Below, in pieces: positions 1-8,408 of a stretch of 64,000 nt of DNA (its first letter is position 1; every line of letters starts with the position of its first letter). The notes beneath the pieces are model-generated. The model saw only the letters and a program-made list of their open reading frames with translations. It had not been told where the DNA came from and did not search any database. This DNA comes from Streptomyces bambusae (GTDB lineage: Bacteria; Actinomycetota; Actinomycetes; Streptomycetales; Streptomycetaceae): NCBI RefSeq assembly GCF_020532645.1, contig NZ_JAJAUZ010000018.1:61509-125508 (forward strand). The letters are read 5' to 3'. A program made the position numbers and the translations under genes.

Positions 1-16
1 GACCGCCACCGCCGTA

Positions 17-70
17 CAGAACGGCCGGAGGGCCCCACCCGATCCAGGGTGGGGCCCTCCGGCCGTTCTG
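17..70. terminator. Perfect 24-bp inverted-repeat terminator after phoP
   Basis: Positions 17-40 and 47-70 are exact reverse complements around a 6-base loop, giving a very stable GC-rich hairpin just past the phoP stop. There is no U-tract, as is usual in Streptomyces. The symmetry means it could stop transcription from either side. Confidence 0.85.
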
Positions 71-113
71 CTCGCGCCGCCACCGGCTCGCGGGCCGCCG
101 CGGTCCGTGCGGC

Positions 114-794
114 TTACGGCTCGAACTTGTAGCCGAGGCCCCGGACCGTCACCAGGTAGCGCGGGGCGCCCGGGTCCGGCTCGATCTTGGCGCGCAGCCG
201 CTTGACGTGGACGTCGAGGGTCTTGGTGTCGCCCACGTAGTCAGCGCCCCAGACCCGGTCGATGAGCTGCATGCGGGTGAGCACCCGGCCCGCGTTGCGC
301 AGCAGCATCTCCAGCAGGTCGAACTCCTTGAGCGGGAGGTCGATCTTGGCGCCCGCGACGGTGACCACGTGCCGGTCCACGTCCATGCGCACCGGCCCGG
401 CCTCCAGGGCCGCGGGGGTGACCTCCTCCGGCTCGCCGCGGCGGCGCAGCACCGCGCGGATGCGGGCGACCAGCTCCCGCGAGGAGAAGGGCTTGGTCAC
501 GTAGTCGTCGGCTCCTATTTCCAGGCCGACGACCTTGTCGATCTCGCTGTCCTTGGCGGTCACCATGATGACCGGGACGTTCGAGCGGCCGCGCAGCTGA
601 CGGCACACCTCGGTGCCGGGGAGGCCGGGCAGCATCAGGTCCAGGAGGACGAGGTCGGCGCCGTTGCGTTCGAACTCGTCCAGGCCGTCGGGTCCGGTCG
701 CCGCGATGGCGACCTCGAAGCCCTCCTTGCGGAGCATGTAGGACAGGGCGTCGCTGAAGGATTCTTCATCCTCGACGACGAGCACTCGGGTCAC
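114..794 (-). CDS. phoP: Phosphate response regulator PhoP
   Basis: OmpR/PhoB-type response regulator of 226 residues that controls the phosphate-starvation regulon. The receiver domain (about 1-115) has the acidic pocket E8-D9, phospho-acceptor D52 and K101. The winged-helix domain (about 130-226) ends in the typical VRGLGYKFEP wing. The whole sequence is nearly that of S. coelicolor PhoP as I remember it. The GTG start gives the canonical N-terminus and overlaps the phoR stop by 4 bp, so the two are translationally coupled. It should bind the PHO box upstream of phoR/phoU and the one upstream of pstS in this window. Confidence 0.97.
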   Translation of the reverse strand: MTRVLVVEDEESFSDALSYMLRKEGFEVAIAATGPDGLDEFERNGADLVLLDLMLPGLPGTEVCRQLRGRSNVPVIMVTAKDSEIDKVVGLEIGADDYVTKPFSSRELVARIRAVLRRRGEPEEVTPAALEAGPVRMDVDRHVVTVAGAKIDLPLKEFDLLEMLLRNAGRVLTRMQLIDRVWGADYVGDTKTLDVHVKRLRAKIEPDPGAPRYLVTVRGLGYKFEP

Positions 795-2104
795 GGAAGG
801 ACCTCCGGGGCAGGGATGGCTGGTTCTGTTGCGAGGACGGAGCGAGCGGTGGCGGCCGGTCCCGTTCCGGAATGGGGGCCCGCGGAGCCGTCGTGGGCGC
901 CGGTACCGGGCAGGGTTGCGGAGGAGTCGGAGGAGTCGCGGCCGGGCGGGAGCGCGGCCTCGGGGAGGCGGAGGGTGAAGGTCGAGCCCTGGCCCTCGGA
1001 GCTCCACACGGTGACCTCGCCGCCGTGCGAGGCCGCCACGTGCTTGACGATGGCCAGGCCCAGGCCGGTTCCGCCGGTGGCGCGGGAGCGGGCCGGGTCC
1101 ACCCGGTAGAAGCGCTCGAAGATGCGCTCGCGGTCCTTCTCCGGGATGCCGATGCCCTGGTCGGTGACCGCGACCTCGATGAAGTCCCCGCCGGGTGCGG
1201 CGACCCGGCGGGCGGCGATGCCGACGCGGGTGCGGGCCGGGCTGTAGTTGACGGCGTTCTCGACGAGGTTGCCGAGGGCGGCCGCGAGCTGGCTCCGGTT
1301 GCCCCAGACGCGCAGGTCCGCGGTGCCGCCGGCGGCCATGGTGATCTGCTTGGTGCCGGCGGTGTGCCGGCAGCGGTCTATGGCCTCGGCGACCAGGGTG
1401 TCCACCCGGACCGGCTCGGCGTCCTCCAGCGGGTCGTCGTTCTGCACGCGGGAGAGGTCGATGAGCTCCTGGACCAGGTTGGTCAGGCGGGTGGCCTCGA
1501 TCTGCATGCGGCCGGCGAAGCGGATGACGGCCTCGGGGTCGTCGGAGGCGTCCATGACGGCCTCCGACAGCAGTGAGAGCGCTCCCACGGGCGTCTTCAG
1601 CTCGTGCGACACGTTCGCGACGAAGTCGCGGCGCACCGCCTCGATGCGGCGGGCCTCGGTGAGGTCCTCGACGAGCAGCAGGACCAGCCGGGAGCCCAGC
1701 GGGGCGACCCGTGCCGAGACCGCGAGGGCCTCGCCGCGGCCGGTGCCGCGCCGCGGCAGGTCCAGCTCGACCTGTCGTATCTCCCCGTCGCGGCGGGTGT
1801 CGCGGGCCATGTGCAGCATCGGCTCGACGGCGAGCTTGCCCCCGCGGACCAGACCCAGGGCGTACGCCGCGGAGCTGGCCTTGACCACGCTGTCGCCCTC
1901 GTCGAGGACCACGGCGGAGGAGCGGAGCACGGAGAGCACCGTGTCCACGCCGGGCGGCAGGACCGCATTGATGTCGGGGCGCATGGCACTCCGCGTGGGG
2001 CGGGCCTGGTCGCGCTCGCTCCAGCGGAACGCCAGCATGGCGATGACGCCGGTGCACAACCCGGCGATCGCTGCCGCTGCGGCGACCGCCGCGTTCACGT
2101 CCAT
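791..2104 (-). CDS. phoR: Phosphate sensor histidine kinase PhoR
   Basis: Membrane sensor kinase of 437 residues that phosphorylates PhoP under phosphate limitation. One N-terminal membrane segment (about 5-26) is followed by a PAS-like region (about 50-145). The dimerisation/phospho-acceptor motif is VSHELKTP with H167. The ATPase domain has an N-box (NLVENAVNYS), DQGIGIP and GGTGLGLAIVKH. Only one membrane span and no periplasmic loop are visible, as in SenX3-type sensors that read phosphate through Pst/PhoU. The C-terminal 45 residues are a disordered Ser/Pro/Gly tail. First gene of the phoR-phoP operon, divergent from phoU. Confidence 0.96.
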   Translation of the reverse strand: MDVNAAVAAAAAIAGLCTGVIAMLAFRWSERDQARPTRSAMRPDINAVLPPGVDTVLSVLRSSAVVLDEGDSVVKASSAAYALGLVRGGKLAVEPMLHMARDTRRDGEIRQVELDLPRRGTGRGEALAVSARVAPLGSRLVLLLVEDLTEARRIEAVRRDFVANVSHELKTPVGALSLLSEAVMDASDDPEAVIRFAGRMQIEATRLTNLVQELIDLSRVQNDDPLEDAEPVRVDTLVAEAIDRCRHTAGTKQITMAAGGTADLRVWGNRSQLAAALGNLVENAVNYSPARTRVGIAARRVAAPGGDFIEVAVTDQGIGIPEKDRERIFERFYRVDPARSRATGGTGLGLAIVKHVAASHGGEVTVWSSEGQGSTFTLRLPEAALPPGRDSSDSSATLPGTGAHDGSAGPHSGTGPAATARSVLATEPAIPAPEVLP

Positions 2105-2177
2105 GTGTCCAGGTTAAGCAGGGTCGGCGACAGTTCCACAGCCGTTCGGGTGGCACCTCGAACAGTCGTCGCCCAGA

Positions 2178-2210
2178 GTTCACCGTGACGACCGAGTTGA
2201 TTCACTTGTG
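2178..2210. promoter_or_regulatory. Candidate PHO box between phoR and phoU
   Basis: Three adjacent 11-nt units: GTTCACCGTGA, CGACCGAGTTG and ATTCACTTGTG. Units 1 and 3 match the Streptomyces PHO direct-repeat consensus (GTTCACC plus 4 nt), 22 bp apart and in helical phase; the middle unit is degenerate. The location between phoR and phoU is where PhoP autoregulates in other streptomycetes. The sequence match is seen; binding is inferred. Confidence 0.75.
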
Positions 2211-2314
2211 GTGCCGGAGTCCGTCGCGAAGCCCGCCCACCGTGGGAGCGTGGGGGTCCGAGCCCCCCGGACCCGGGGCGAGACAGGCCTCCGGTAGATA
2301 CAGAGAGGGACACC

Positions 2315-2986
2315 ATGCGGGACGCGTACCACGAGGAACTGGACTCGATCGGCGAGAGCCTGGTCGAGATGGCGCGGCTGGTCGGCTCCGCGATCGGGCG
2401 GGCCACCACGGCCATGCTCGACGCCGACCTGAACCTTGCCGAGAACGTGATCGCCGCGGACCAGAAGGTCGACGATCTGCAGCACGACCTGGAGGCCCGG
2501 GCCATCGCGCTGCTGGCCCGCCAGCAGCCGGTCGCCACCGACCTGCGCATCGTCGTGACCTCGCTGCGCATGAGCGCCGACCTGGAGCGCTCGGGCGACC
2601 TGGCGCAGCACGTGGCGAAGCTCGCCCGGCTGCGGTTCCCGGACACCGCGGTGCCGCGGGACCTGCACGCGACCATCCTGGAGATGGGCCAGCTGGCGCA
2701 GCGGCTGATGGCCAAGGCAGCCGAGGTGATCATCACCAAGGACGTGGACCTGGCGCTCCAGCTGGAGAACGACGACGACGAGATGGACACGCTGCACCGG
2801 GCGCTGTTCCAGCACCTGATGGACGACCGCTGGAAGCACGGCATCGAGACGGCCGTGGACGTGACCCTGCTGGGCCGCTACTACGAGCGCTTCGCCGACC
2901 ACGCGGTGTCCGTCGCCAAGCGGGTCGTCTACCTGGTGACCGGCGAGCACGCGGACGAGCTGCAGCAGCCGACCGAAACGGTCTGA
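2315..2986 (+). CDS. phoU: Phosphate-signalling regulator PhoU
   Basis: All-helical PhoU protein of 223 residues with two PhoU repeats (about 8-100 and 112-208). Conserved acidic metal-binding stretches are visible, for example DLERSGDLAQHVAK and YYERFADHAVSVAKRV. PhoU proteins signal phosphate sufficiency from the Pst transporter to PhoR and adjust uptake. The ATG is preceded by a GAGAGGGA ribosome-binding site and by a TAGATA element at 2295-2300 that may be the -10. Divergent from phoR, with the PHO box between. A strong hairpin follows. Confidence 0.95.
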   Translation: MRDAYHEELDSIGESLVEMARLVGSAIGRATTAMLDADLNLAENVIAADQKVDDLQHDLEARAIALLARQQPVATDLRIVVTSLRMSADLERSGDLAQHVAKLARLRFPDTAVPRDLHATILEMGQLAQRLMAKAAEVIITKDVDLALQLENDDDEMDTLHRALFQHLMDDRWKHGIETAVDVTLLGRYYERFADHAVSVAKRVVYLVTGEHADELQQPTETV

Positions 2987-3032
2987 GCCGCACGGCCCGG
3001 TCCGGCGCGGCCGTGCGGCGCGTCCGCATGCG

Positions 3033-3067
3033 GAAGGGCCCGCCCGGGCGACCCGGGCGGGCCCTTC
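3033..3067. terminator. Terminator after phoU
   Basis: Perfect 16-bp stem (3033-3048 with 3052-3067) and a 3-base loop, lying between convergent phoU and the small Cys-rich gene. Confidence 0.85.
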
Positions 3068-3097
3068 GCTCGTGCGCTGCGCCTCGCGCCGGGGCGG

Positions 3098-3247
3098 TCA
3101 GCCGCCGCACTGGCAGGGCGCGCCGGACTGGCAGCCGCAGCCGCAGCCCGAGCCGCACCCGCAGGCGGCGAGGAGCGGGAGCCGCAGCGGCTCGGACACC
3201 GGCTGCCGTTCCTGCTCGGGAGTGATCGGTACGGGGGAATCGGCCAT
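3098..3247 (-). CDS. Small Cys-rich, metallothionein-like protein
   Basis: A 49-residue protein whose last 22 residues hold seven cysteines in Cys-Gly spacing (ACGCGSGCGCGC, then APCQC). The first 27 residues are Pro/Glu-rich without cysteine. The start is fixed by a GAGGAGGAA ribosome-binding site just upstream of the ATG at 3247; a longer reading frame upstream has no such site. The dense Cys-x-Cys pattern suggests binding of a soft metal or a cluster, but no known family is recognised and a modified-peptide precursor cannot be excluded. Convergent with phoU. Confidence 0.75.
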   Translation of the reverse strand: MADSPVPITPEQERQPVSEPLRLPLLAACGCGSGCGCGCQSGAPCQCGG

Positions 3248-3365
3248 GGGGGTTCCTCCTCGGAAGGCGTACGCGTCGCACTGCCCTGACCCATTCATGC
3301 CCAGCGGTACCGGCGCGTCAACGGCGCACCGGTGCAGAATCCCCGGCCGCGGTCCGGGCCGGCGG

Positions 3366-3830
3366 TCAGGCGAGCTCCAGCACGCCCACGGTCTGGTCGC
3401 CGGAGGTCTCGCCGGTCTCGGTGAAGCCGAGCTTCCGGTAGAACTCCCCCGGTCCGTGCGGCCCCGTCTCCCAGGTGACGTACATCCGCCCGGCGCCGCG
3501 CCGGCGCAGTTCGTCGGCGACGGCCGCCACGGCGAACCGGCCGTACCCGCGGCCCTGCGCGTCTGCGGAGATGTTCAGCCGCCACAGCCCGGACCGCCGG
3601 TCCGCGGGGTCCTCCGCCGGGTTCCACTGCATGTCGAGGAAGGCCATCAGGAAGCCGACCGGCTCGTCGCCGTCGAGGAGCAGCCGCGGCCAGGCCCGCT
3701 CGCCGTACGCGTACGCCTCGGCCAGTGACGTCACCACCGGCGCCACGTTCTTCTCCTGCTCGGGCCGCACCCGCAGCGCCACCGCCGCGTCCACGTTCTC
3801 CGGCCCCACCTCGACCAGTCGCATGCTCAT
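3366..3830 (-). CDS. GNAT-family N-acetyltransferase
   Basis: Single-domain GNAT protein of 154 residues. The acetyl-CoA pyrophosphate loop is visible as AQGRGYGRFAV around residue 95, followed by the helix and the C-terminal FYRKLGFTETG strand. Substrate unknown. Two in-frame ATGs lie 6 bp apart (3830 and 3824) without a clear ribosome-binding site, so the start is uncertain by two residues. Confidence 0.85.
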   Translation of the reverse strand: MSMRLVEVGPENVDAAVALRVRPEQEKNVAPVVTSLAEAYAYGERAWPRLLLDGDEPVGFLMAFLDMQWNPAEDPADRRSGLWRLNISADAQGRGYGRFAVAAVADELRRRGAGRMYVTWETGPHGPGEFYRKLGFTETGETSGDQTVGVLELA

Positions 3831-3852
3831 CCCGGCAACGTAACAACGCGCA

Positions 3853-3889
3853 CGCCCCCCGACCACGGAATATCCGCGGCCGGGGGGCG
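3853..3889. terminator. Hairpin between gpm and the acetyltransferase gene
   Basis: CGCCCCCCG (3853-3861) pairs with CGGGGGGCG (3881-3889). It lies just after the gpm stop on the minus strand, a likely terminator for gpm. Confidence 0.55.
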
Positions 3890-3913
3890 CACCGGCGAAC
3901 TGGGGGGCGGTGG

Positions 3914-4672
3914 TTACTTCTTGCCCTGGTTCTTGACGGCCTCGATGGCGGCTGCGGCGGCCTCCGGGTCGAGGTAGGTGCCGCCCGGGTTGAGGGGCTT
4001 GAAGGCGGCGTCGAGCTCGTAGGAGAGCGGGATGCCGGTGGGGATGTTCAGGCCCGCGATGTCGGCGTCGGAGATGCCGTCGAGGTGCTTGACCAGGGCG
4101 CGCAGGGAGTTGCCGTGCGCGGCGACCAGGACGGTGCGGCCGGCGAGCAGGTCCGGGACGATGCCGTCGTACCAGTACGGGAGCATGCGGCCGACGACGT
4201 CCTTGAGGCATTCCGTCCGGGGGCGGAGCTCCGGCGGGATGGTCGCGTAGCGCGGGTCCTCGGACTGCGAGAACTCGGTGCCGTCTTCGAGGGCCGGCGG
4301 CGGGGTGTCGTACGAGCGGCGCCACAGCATGAACTGCTCGTCGCCGTACTCCGCCAGCGTCTGGGCCTTGTCCTTGCCCTGGAGGGCGCCGTAGTGGCGC
4401 TCGTTCAGGCGCCAGGAGCGGTGGACCGGGATCCAGTGGCGGTCGGCGGACTCCAGGGCCAGCTGCGCGGTGCGGATGGCGCGCTTCTGGAGGGAGGTGT
4501 GCAGCACGTCGGGCAGCAGGCCGGCGTCCTTGAGCAGCTCACCGCCGCGGACCGCCTCCTTCTCGCCCTTCTCGGTGAGGTTGACGTCCACCCAGCCGGT
4601 GAACAGGTTCTTCGCGTTCCATTCGCTCTCGCCGTGGCGGAGGAGGATCAGCTTGTACGGTGCGTCGGCCAT
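3914..4672 (-). CDS. gpmA: 2,3-bisphosphoglycerate-dependent phosphoglycerate mutase
   Basis: Glycolytic enzyme of 252 residues that interconverts 3- and 2-phosphoglycerate. The phosphohistidine motif [10 protein letters not shown] is at the N-terminus; [22 protein letters not shown], the second catalytic histidine in [14 protein letters not shown] and the [11 protein letters not shown] substrate loop are all present. Length fits the family. A monocistronic housekeeping gene by spacing: it is followed by a hairpin and diverges from the MFS gene. Confidence 0.97.
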   Translation of the reverse strand: MADAPYKLILLRHGESEWNAKNLFTGWVDVNLTEKGEKEAVRGGELLKDAGLLPDVLHTSLQKRAIRTAQLALESADRHWIPVHRSWRLNERHYGALQGKDKAQTLAEYGDEQFMLWRRSYDTPPPALEDGTEFSQSEDPRYATIPPELRPRTECLKDVVGRMLPYWYDGIVPDLLAGRTVLVAAHGNSLRALVKHLDGISDADIAGLNIPTGIPLSYELDAAFKPLNPGGTYLDPEAAAAAIEAVKNQGKK

Positions 4673-4882
4673 GCGTACGAGCCTAGTGGACGGCCCGGGG
4701 GCCTGCGCGCGCCGTCCGGGGGCTGGTCGGGACGGTCCCGGGACCGTCCGGCAACGGCCGTGGCGGGGCCGTCGATTGACGGCGGGCGTCAATTCAGTGG
4801 CGGGCGCGGGCCGCTCTCCGTAACGTGCCGAGGGCCGCTGCGCCACTTACACCGTGATGTCCGTACGCCCGGGGGGAACCGC

Positions 4883-6214
4883 ATGTCCGCCGTCTCGCTC
4901 AGATCGATCGGAACCGCCGCGCGGGAGAGCGTCTCCGGACTGCCCCGCGCGTTCTGGTGGCTGTGGGCGAGCACCCTGGTGAACCGGCTCGGGGCCTTCG
5001 TCGCGACGTTCATGGCCTTGTACCTGACGCTGGAGCGGGGCTATTCGGCCTCCTTCGCGGGACTGGTGGCCGCTCTGTACGGCCTCGGCGGTGTGGTGTC
5101 CTCGCTGGTGGCGGGGGTGATGACGGACCGGCTGGGGCGGCGTCCGACGATGCTGGTGGCGCAGGCCGGCACCGCGTTCACGGTGGCGCTGCTGGGGTTC
5201 ATGGAGCACCCGGTGGCCATCGCGGCGGTCGCGTTCCTCGTCGGCATGACCTCGAACGCCTCCCGGCCGGCGGTGCAGGCGATGATGGCCGACATCGTCC
5301 GCCCGGAGGACCGGGTCCGGGCCTTCGCACTGAACTACTGGGCCATCAACCTCGGTTTCGCGCTGAGTTCGGCCGGAGCCGGCCTCATCGCCCGCTACAG
5401 CTACCTCGCGGGCTTCCTCGGCGAGGCCGCCCTGACCCTGCTGTGCGCGGTGCTCGTGTACGTGAAGCTGCCCGAGTCCCGGCCGGAGAGGTCGGCGGAG
5501 GCGACGGCGAAGGAGGCGGACGTCCGGCTCGGCACGGTGCTGCGCGACGGCCGGTTCATGGGTGTGGTGGGGCTGTCGTTCCTGATCGCGACGATCTTCA
5601 CGCAGGGCTCGGTCGGCCTGCCGGTCGCGATGGGCGAGGCGGGCTTCTCGCCTGCGGAGTACGGTCTGGCGATCGCGGTGAACGGCGTGCTGATCGTGGC
5701 GCTGCAGATCCCGGTGACCCGGTTCATCGAGCACCGCGACCCGCAGCGGCTGCTGGTGGTCTCCTCGCTGCTGGCGGGGCTCGGCTTCGGGCTGACGGCG
5801 TTCGCGGGTTCGCTGGGCGCCTACGTCATGACGATCTGCGTGTGGACGCTGGCGGAGATCGTGAACACCCCCACCCAGATGGGCCTGGTCGTCCGGCTCT
5901 CCCCGGTGCACGGCCGCGGCCGCTACCAGGGCGTCTACACCCTGTCGTGGGCGGCGGCCTCGCTGGTCGCCCCGCTGCTGGGCGGCGTGGTCATCGACCG
6001 GCTGGGCGCGGACTGGCTGTGGGGGGCGACCGCCGTCATCGGCACGGTGGCGGGTCTGGGCTACTGGCTGCTGATGCGGGGGCTGCCGGTGGCGGCCCCG
6101 GCGCAGGAGCCGGAGCCGGAGGCGGGGACCGCCGCCGAGGAGCCGGCCGCCACGGAGGGAGCCCCGGGGGCCGCCGGCCCCGAGGTCAGGACGGCCGCTC
6201 CGTCAGGTGCCTGA
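4883..6214 (+). CDS. MFS transporter
   Basis: Major facilitator permease of 443 residues with about 12 predicted membrane helices. The signature after helix 2 is visible as GVMTDRLGRRPTM, with the matching loop in the second half (IEHRDPQRLLV). The tail from about residue 400 is Pro/Glu/Ala-rich and cytosolic. A GGGGGGAA ribosome-binding site precedes the ATG. Probably a drug or metabolite exporter; substrate unknown. Its last 29 bases overlap the convergent YbjN gene. Confidence 0.9.
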   Translation: MSAVSLRSIGTAARESVSGLPRAFWWLWASTLVNRLGAFVATFMALYLTLERGYSASFAGLVAALYGLGGVVSSLVAGVMTDRLGRRPTMLVAQAGTAFTVALLGFMEHPVAIAAVAFLVGMTSNASRPAVQAMMADIVRPEDRVRAFALNYWAINLGFALSSAGAGLIARYSYLAGFLGEAALTLLCAVLVYVKLPESRPERSAEATAKEADVRLGTVLRDGRFMGVVGLSFLIATIFTQGSVGLPVAMGEAGFSPAEYGLAIAVNGVLIVALQIPVTRFIEHRDPQRLLVVSSLLAGLGFGLTAFAGSLGAYVMTICVWTLAEIVNTPTQMGLVVRLSPVHGRGRYQGVYTLSWAAASLVAPLLGGVVIDRLGADWLWGATAVIGTVAGLGYWLLMRGLPVAAPAQEPEPEAGTAAEEPAATEGAPGAAGPEVRTAAPSGA

Positions 6215-6707
6215 ACGCGTCCAGGTTGCGCGTGGACTCGCCGCGCGAGACCCGCCACGCGTACTCCTTGCGGATGGACGACGCGAAGCCCAGCTCCAGC
6301 AGCGGGTTGAACGCGCCGTCCGCGGCCTCCAGGACCGAACCGAGCAGCCGGTCCAGTTCCTCGGGCGTGACCACGGACAGCGGCAGCCGGCCCACCAGGT
6401 AGACGTCGCCGAGCCGGTCCACCGCGTACGAGATCCCGTACAGCCGCAGGTTGCGCTCCAGCAGCCAGCGGTGGACGCCGGCCTCGTTCTCGTCCGGGTG
6501 CCGGATGACGAACGCGTTCAGGGACAGCGAGTGCCGGCCGACGATCAGGGAGCAGGTCGTCGACAGCTTCCGGGTGCCCGGCAGCTTGACCACGTACGAA
6601 CCCGGCTCCGGGCTCTCCCACTCCAGTCCGGCGTCGTCGAGGGTGCCCTCCACGACCTGCGCGATGCGCTCTGCCTGCGTGCCCTCAGCCTGTGTGCCCT
6701 CAGCCAT
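6186..6707 (-). CDS. YbjN-domain protein
   Basis: A 173-residue protein with the YbjN fold, related to type III secretion chaperones; no signal peptide or membrane segment. The start at 6707 overlaps the mshA stop by 8 bp, so it is likely translated by coupling with mshA. A start 30 bp upstream is possible but lies inside mshA. A direct repeat near the start encodes [11 protein letters not shown]. YbjN proteins often follow mshA in actinobacteria (recalled); their function is unclear. Confidence 0.85.
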   Translation of the reverse strand: MAEGTQAEGTQAERIAQVVEGTLDDAGLEWESPEPGSYVVKLPGTRKLSTTCSLIVGRHSLSLNAFVIRHPDENEAGVHRWLLERNLRLYGISYAVDRLGDVYLVGRLPLSVVTPEELDRLLGSVLEAADGAFNPLLELGFASSIRKEYAWRVSRGESTRNLDAFRHLTERPS

Positions 6708-8082
6708 GCAGGGAGCGTACGCGACGGCGGTGATCATGCATGGCTGCGGTGTACACGTCGGCCGTGCCGCGCGCGGCGGTGTCCCAGCCGAAGAACTGGG
6801 CGTGCCGGGCCGCCTCGGCGCCCATCCGGTCGGCGAGGGCGGGGTCGTCCGCGAACCGGCGGAGCATCCGGGCGTAGTCCGCGGGGTCGTGGCCGGCGAC
6901 GAGGAAGCCGGTGGCGCCGTCGTCCACCGCGACCGGCAGGCCGCCGACCGCGGCCGCGATCACCGGGGTGCCGGTGGCCTGCGCCTCGATGGCCACGAGT
7001 CCGAACGATTCGCTGTACGAGGGCATGACCAGGACGGACGCGGCGCGGAACCAGTCGGCGAGCCGGTCCTGGTCCACCGGCGGCTGGAAGCGGACGAGGT
7101 CGGCGATGCCGAGCTTGGCGGCCAGCTTCTGCAGGCCTTCCGGCTTGGCGAGCCCGCTGCCGCTGGGACCGCCGACCACCGGTACGACCAGCCGGCGGCG
7201 CATGGACGGCTCCTGGGCGACCAGCTCGGCGACGGCCTTCAGCAGCACGTCGGGGGCCTTCAGCGGCTGGATGCGGCCGGCGAACAGGGGGATCAGGGCG
7301 TCCTGCGGCAGGCCGAGGCGGGCCCGGGCGGCGGCCCGGCCGTCGGCGACGGTGAAGCGGTCCAGGTTGACGCCGGGGTGCACGACGGCGACCTTCGCCG
7401 GGTCCGCGTCGTAGTACCGGACGAGTTCGTCGGCCTCCTCCGCGGTGTTGGCGACGAGCCGGTCGGCGGCCTCGACTATCTGGGTCTCGCCGATGACGCG
7501 GGCGGCCGGCTCGGGGGTGTCGCCGGCGGCGAGCGCCGCGTTCTTGACCTTGGCCATGGTGTGCATGGCGTGGACGAGCGGGACACCCCAGCGCTCGGCG
7601 GCGAGCCAGCCGACGTGGCCGGAAAGCCAGTAGTGGGAGTGGACGAGGTCGTAGTAACCGGGCCGGTGGCCGGCCCAGGCCTGCATCACGCCGTGCGTGA
7701 ACGCGCACAGCTGGGCGGGCAGCTCCTCCTTCGCCAGTCCCTCGTACGGGCCGGCGTCGACGTGCCGGACCAGCACGCCGGGGGCCAGCTCGACGACCGG
7801 GGGCAGGCCGCCGGCGGTGGCCCGGGTGAAGATCTCGACCTCGACGCCGATCGCGGCCAGCCGCCGGGCCAGCTCGACGATGTAGACGTTCATGCCGCCG
7901 GCGTCGCCCGTGCCGGGCTGGTGCAGCGGCGAGGTGTGGACGCTGAGCATGGCCACCCGGCGGGGCCGGCGGTGGTGGCTGCCGGGGATCCGCAGCCGGG
8001 GCGGGTGGGGGGCGGCGAACGTGGTGCGGCCGGCGGCGATCCGGCCGCCGATACCGCCGAGCCGGGACACGTACTGACTCAC
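6700..8082 (-). CDS. mshA: Mycothiol glycosyltransferase MshA
   Basis: GT4-family enzyme of 460 residues catalysing the first mycothiol step: GlcNAc transfer from UDP-GlcNAc to 1L-inositol 1-phosphate. The N-terminal domain has [20 protein letters not shown], the MshA acceptor loop. The C-terminal domain has [15 protein letters not shown] and the nucleotide-sugar motif [20 protein letters not shown]. The GTG start at 8082 gives the usual N-terminus. Upstream is a candidate SigR promoter, matching the known oxidative-thiol control of mycothiol genes. The partner gene mshD lies near 36 kb. Confidence 0.96.
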   Translation of the reverse strand: MSQYVSRLGGIGGRIAAGRTTFAAPHPPRLRIPGSHHRRPRRVAMLSVHTSPLHQPGTGDAGGMNVYIVELARRLAAIGVEVEIFTRATAGGLPPVVELAPGVLVRHVDAGPYEGLAKEELPAQLCAFTHGVMQAWAGHRPGYYDLVHSHYWLSGHVGWLAAERWGVPLVHAMHTMAKVKNAALAAGDTPEPAARVIGETQIVEAADRLVANTAEEADELVRYYDADPAKVAVVHPGVNLDRFTVADGRAAARARLGLPQDALIPLFAGRIQPLKAPDVLLKAVAELVAQEPSMRRRLVVPVVGGPSGSGLAKPEGLQKLAAKLGIADLVRFQPPVDQDRLADWFRAASVLVMPSYSESFGLVAIEAQATGTPVIAAAVGGLPVAVDDGATGFLVAGHDPADYARMLRRFADDPALADRMGAEAARHAQFFGWDTAARGTADVYTAAMHDHRRRVRSLHG

Positions 8083-8160
8083 GTGAGCGGTCCTCTCGCT
8101 CGGGAGTCCGGGCAACTCCGGGCATGACGGAAACAGGACGGTCTCCGTCCTCACCGGGTG

Positions 8161-8188
8161 CAACCACTGCGGAGGCCGCCCGCATTCC
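8161..8188 (-). promoter_or_regulatory. Candidate SigR promoter for mshA
   Basis: On the minus strand GGAAT and GTTG are separated by 19 bp, about 78 bp before the mshA start. The SigR consensus is GGAAT, 18-19 bp, GTT. mshA is a reported SigR target in S. coelicolor (recalled). Match seen, activity inferred. Confidence 0.5.
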
Positions 8189-8249
8189 ACTGTGCAGAAC
8201 TTTTCTGCCGACGGCGCGGCGGGATCCGGCCACGGGCGTGCCGGGCCGC

Positions 8250-8347
8250 GGACCGGCGTCCGGCTGCGGGCTGCGGGGCGTGGACGCGGACCGGCGTCCG
8301 GCTGCGGGCTGCGGGGCGTGGACGCGGACCGGCGTCCGGCTGCGGGC
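8250..8347 (+). repeat. 38-bp tandem repeat, about 2.6 copies
   Basis: Two identical 38-bp units (8250-8287, 8288-8325) and the first 22 bp of a third, followed by short GCGTCCGG repeats to about 8375. It fills most of the 326-bp gap between divergent mshA and the methyltransferase gene. Copies are exact, suggesting recent slippage. Also in the gap: a GGACGG-tct-CCGTCC inverted repeat at 8136-8150 and a GCAGAA/TTCTGC repeat at 8194-8208. Confidence 0.9.
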
Positions 8348-8396
8348 GTCCAGGCGTCCGGGCGTCCGGGCGTCCGAGAGCGTCCCGTCGGCCGCA

Positions 8397-8402
8397 TACC
8401 CT
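8397..8402 (+). promoter_or_regulatory. Leaderless -10 element for the methyltransferase gene
   Basis: TACCCT is followed by 6 nt and then the ATG at 8409, which places transcription start at the first codon. This is the standard geometry of leaderless genes in Streptomyces. Confidence 0.5.
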
Positions 8403-8408
8403 GGCGTC

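Noticed and set aside
114..2183. A 689-codon open frame running through both phoP and phoR
   Set aside because: Only its last third is phoP. The upstream part is a GC-bias shadow of phoR, which has a full kinase in another frame. Many other long frames on the opposite strand were dropped for the same reason.
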